Below, piece after piece: positions 62,801 to 64,000 of a stretch of 64,000 bases of DNA (the stretch's first letter is position 1; each line of letters opens with the position of its first letter). Source of the DNA: Leishmania mexicana MHOM/GT/2001/U1103 (taxonomy: Eukaryota; Euglenozoa; Kinetoplastea; Trypanosomatida; Trypanosomatidae); the NCBI RefSeq assembly GCF_000234665.1, contig NC_018337.1:1372556-1436555 (forward strand). The letters are read 5' to 3'. The notes beneath the pieces are model-generated. The model had not been told where the DNA came from, ran no database searches, and worked only from the letters and a program-made list of their open reading frames with translations. Both the position numbers and the translations under genes were made by a program.

Positions 62801-63757
62801 GACGCGTACTCGGAAGCGCTTGCCCCTTCTCACATTGTGCGCCGTAATCGTATCCTACTCAATGAGCAGCGGACCGCTGCGCTGCTTGTGAACGCGCGCA
62901 ACCACCGCGCCAGGGATGACTCTATGTCGCGGCTCGCGCTTGCGCGGGACTGGCTTCGACTCGGGCACCGTCAGAGCGTCATCGAGGTGCTGCTGGATGC
63001 GCCGCCACAGTCCACGACCTACAACGAGCTGGCCACCCTGAGCATGGCTGTGGCTGCCTCGACCGCCGTCCAGTCCTCCTCGGTGGACTCGGCCACGTCG
63101 GCGCTCTTCGTCGCCTCGGCGAAGCGTGCGGCGGCAATGTTGCTAGCGCAGGGCGACGTGGAGGCAGCTGTAGAGAAGCTAGCGCTGGCTGGCGAGTACC
63201 GCAGCGCCTGCGTCACACTCCAGTCGAAAGGTCGGTGGCGCGATGCTGTGCTTCTTGTCAAGGCGGTGCCTCAAGTGCAGCGGCCCTTGCTGGCGGAGGT
63301 GCTGCAGCGCTGGTCAGCGCTCTCAGTGAAGCGCGGCTACCGCCTGCTTAGCGCCGCTCTTCTACTCGCCGTCGGTGGACCGACTCCTCGTGAGACGCAG
63401 CCCCCTCCACTGGCAGCTTTGTCCCTGCTGATAGAGTCGGCTCATTTCACGGATGTGGCTGGGCTCCTGGCGCTCGTGCTGGCCCAGTACCACGAGGCCA
63501 TTCTTGGCTGGCCAGAGACGGCTGCAGCGGCGTGGTCGTCTATATCACCCGCCCACTCTTCGGACACCTCACCAGGGCAGCCCGTGAGTGCCAGTGCCAT
63601 AATGGACACTGTGCTGCACGCCTTGGCCGACTACAGCGGCCTCCTGCACACAGTTGGGAACATGGCGGCCGAAGAGGTCGTGCTGCGGCAGGCTGCAGCG
63701 CTGAAGGTGTCCATGCGGCAAGCTGCCAAGGACGACAGCGATGAAGGCGGGGACTAA
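59852..63757 (+). CDS. WD40-repeat protein, WDR11-like (1301 aa)
   Basis: A large protein whose N-terminal 850 residues are two WD40 propellers, followed by an alpha-solenoid. After a short tail it reads CYGPQQLLACSSAVTS, then EVIFVYDMNSML, then SLSGHKAAVTALLW, the layout of the WDR11 start. Recurrent WD-type strands include FLWSGDTSGALMYWDVVEG and VLFESGVFAVWDIATGERR. The C-terminal part has an alpha-helical region with SAKRAAAMLLAQGDVEAAVEKLALAGEYRSACVTLQSKGRWRDAVLLVK, resembling the WDR11/intraflagellar solenoid. WDR11 acts with FAM91A1 in endosome-to-Golgi capture; conservation of that role here is inferred. The start at 59852 is chosen because the family-like N-terminus begins near there. 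Confidence 0.75.
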   Translation: MSSVSAPPQLSPKVIPGCSNTHSNSGLPTILSDLGTFAYQSACYGPQQLLACSSAVTSAGEVIFVYDMNSMLLTQSLSGHKAAVTALLWRRSPASYLQTGLFLWSGDTSGALMYWDVVEGVALTSIQTPCRALVQSLTLLTDEHLLVVTQEGTGYVFNSHLVDNIPLPPGRLLLEATQSTLLGNISRPSLVACSRLNDQHCCAVVLGDRLRILTAIQLETGAAPPVAKDLIYDSCDGAPTVIDVVFSDAQEEVLYFATRNTVGCYDWKLGLMLNESLLWLPDEVEFRRIFRSCSSGAAVHAAAMRSPESTASSSGDAAAAQVPLMYSFGSDQRLVAWHVTRHDRFTAVSTDVRGVRINSKLCVNVAQSELDSSLFAVLFEDGSIVHWQYTPLARRWKLLDCWMAPVVRPVTFCAVGAHHCCVALESGHLALMDITHSMAVRRFNLVYSGGTQIVLLCGYKWSDLVWIVSDRIQQYRHHHQVSLIDTRTGEVVRVLRKPSSAPEQTRMKEITMDPTATYVLLTFWNGTFEVWTAADSRLVHIHSGLGVANVSWAPPLMRRCLSGVQGTPQLLAVLFSEGTLSLWSAYKDRVVVSRDAIPLFHPSVVEGSVRSAVVVDTLVMWDGQGNGVVLRAQGTRLAVRRLRDAPPNSGAVMCLGGPSPPSRATEFMSFSSPLAWTSSGSFSHHEDSDNAANLINTGEAGLSMPSAAGFSAARAVAVLFESGVFAVWDIATGERRALSSAGMAAEVRALSLYWTGGSLCVLGADGCLYVLDTYLTEMNSSVRYRALRRPMKNVAFLLPAHRTYVQVALELGSPPSGVRDEAQRASHSLSDAPSAVMEAVPVSARPCRGPFGQLLTEGIRTLQDEVELYRTTMVPRDVLLRLSRCGSTAGPVSPLTWLRRAAVVADFLGQSAKQRFMRLAVNVLRHWQPSAVARRGVGGCPSAASSPADAVLAAESADCPPASPNSESLGEDSFIVPHTYPCADAYSEALAPSHIVRRNRILLNEQRTAALLVNARNHRARDDSMSRLALARDWLRLGHRQSVIEVLLDAPPQSTTYNELATLSMAVAASTAVQSSSVDSATSALFVASAKRAAAMLLAQGDVEAAVEKLALAGEYRSACVTLQSKGRWRDAVLLVKAVPQVQRPLLAEVLQRWSALSVKRGYRLLSAALLLAVGGPTPRETQPPPLAALSLLIESAHFTDVAGLLALVLAQYHEAILGWPETAAAAWSSISPAHSSDTSPGQPVSASAIMDTVLHALADYSGLLHTVGNMAAEEVVLRQAAALKVSMRQAAKDDSDEGGD

Positions 63758-64000
63758 TTAGGGACCGCTGCACACAGGGATGGACTGACTGTTGTGACGG
63801 CGGTGAAGCATGATCTTTCTACCGCACACCTTCTCTGCTGCCTCTCTCACTCGCGTGACGTGCGGTTGCGGTGCGGAGGCGAGGGAGAAGCCGCAACACA
63901 ACGATATTGGTTGCGGCTTCGATCATGCGTTGCGCTCTTGTAGGAATGTTTGTGCGCCCTGTGGACTGCTTCGGCAGAGAGAGCCCGAGAAATACATGGA
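63758..64000. other. 3' flank of the WDR11-like gene
   Basis: Presumed 3' UTR running off the window. No feature seen. Confidence 0.5.

Noticed and set aside
1..64000. tRNA, rRNA, CRISPR or strand-switch region
   Set aside because: I looked for cloverleaf-like elements with A/B boxes, spaced short repeats and convergent or divergent gene blocks, and saw none; all genes are on the plus strand.

Overview
The window is nuclear DNA from a trypanosomatid, almost certainly Leishmania or a close relative. It has about fourteen intron-less genes, all on the plus strand. They are separated by 0.7 to 4 kb spacers rich in C/T tracts, (CA)n runs and homopolymers, as expected of one polycistronic unit processed by trans-splicing and polyadenylation. 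Coding regions are strongly GC3-biased. The gene content (60S L21, V-ATPase subunit A, serine palmitoyltransferase LCB1, IP5 2-kinase, an actin-related protein) recalls Leishmania chromosome 34 from memory. I could not verify that, and the species is not determined.

Layout. 3-1310: end of a membrane-anchored calcineurin-type phosphoesterase. 3848-14066: a repeat-rich block with three related small single-pass membrane protein genes (A, B, C), long identical direct repeats, an inverted repeat and two assembly gaps. 14997-15476: ribosomal protein L21. 16881-18755: TM9/EMP70 protein. 22689-24521: V-ATPase catalytic subunit A. 26464-27072: mitochondrial uL13. 28091-32218: giant helical-repeat protein. 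32953-34329: inositol-pentakisphosphate 2-kinase. 35742-36293: small two-repeat protein. 37223-38131: DUF501-like protein. 38759-39925: Trp-rich Sfi1-like protein. 40638-42104: serine palmitoyltransferase LCB1. 45130-46593: unrecognised protein. 49690-51401: zinc-finger protein interrupted by a gap. 52384-53655: actin-related protein. 54669-55556: unrecognised protein. 56332-58113: PGM2-type phosphohexomutase/phosphopentomutase. 59852-63757: WDR11-like WD40 protein. These genes do not form one pathway, which is normal for a kinetoplastid polycistron. Endomembrane functions recur (TM9, V-ATPase, LCB1, WDR11-like, phosphoesterase).

The assembly is a draft with four 100-N gaps. Bases 47846-48213 are not genomic. 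They are Escherichia coli cloning-vector sequence containing the 5' end of a kanamycin-resistance gene, the pSMART-type primer site and a polylinker. The flanks overlap by 37 bp, so that gap can be closed on paper. The contig at 11010-13497 has no unique sequence: it is the upstream flank of gene B joined to the body of gene A, with one base change.

I found no clear new multi-gene system. The most interesting biology is the mosaic A/B/C family, long AG-free zones before predicted splice acceptors (296 nt before L21), and a WD40 gene whose first downstream AG lies inside its start region. Retroposon calls in the spacers are tentative.
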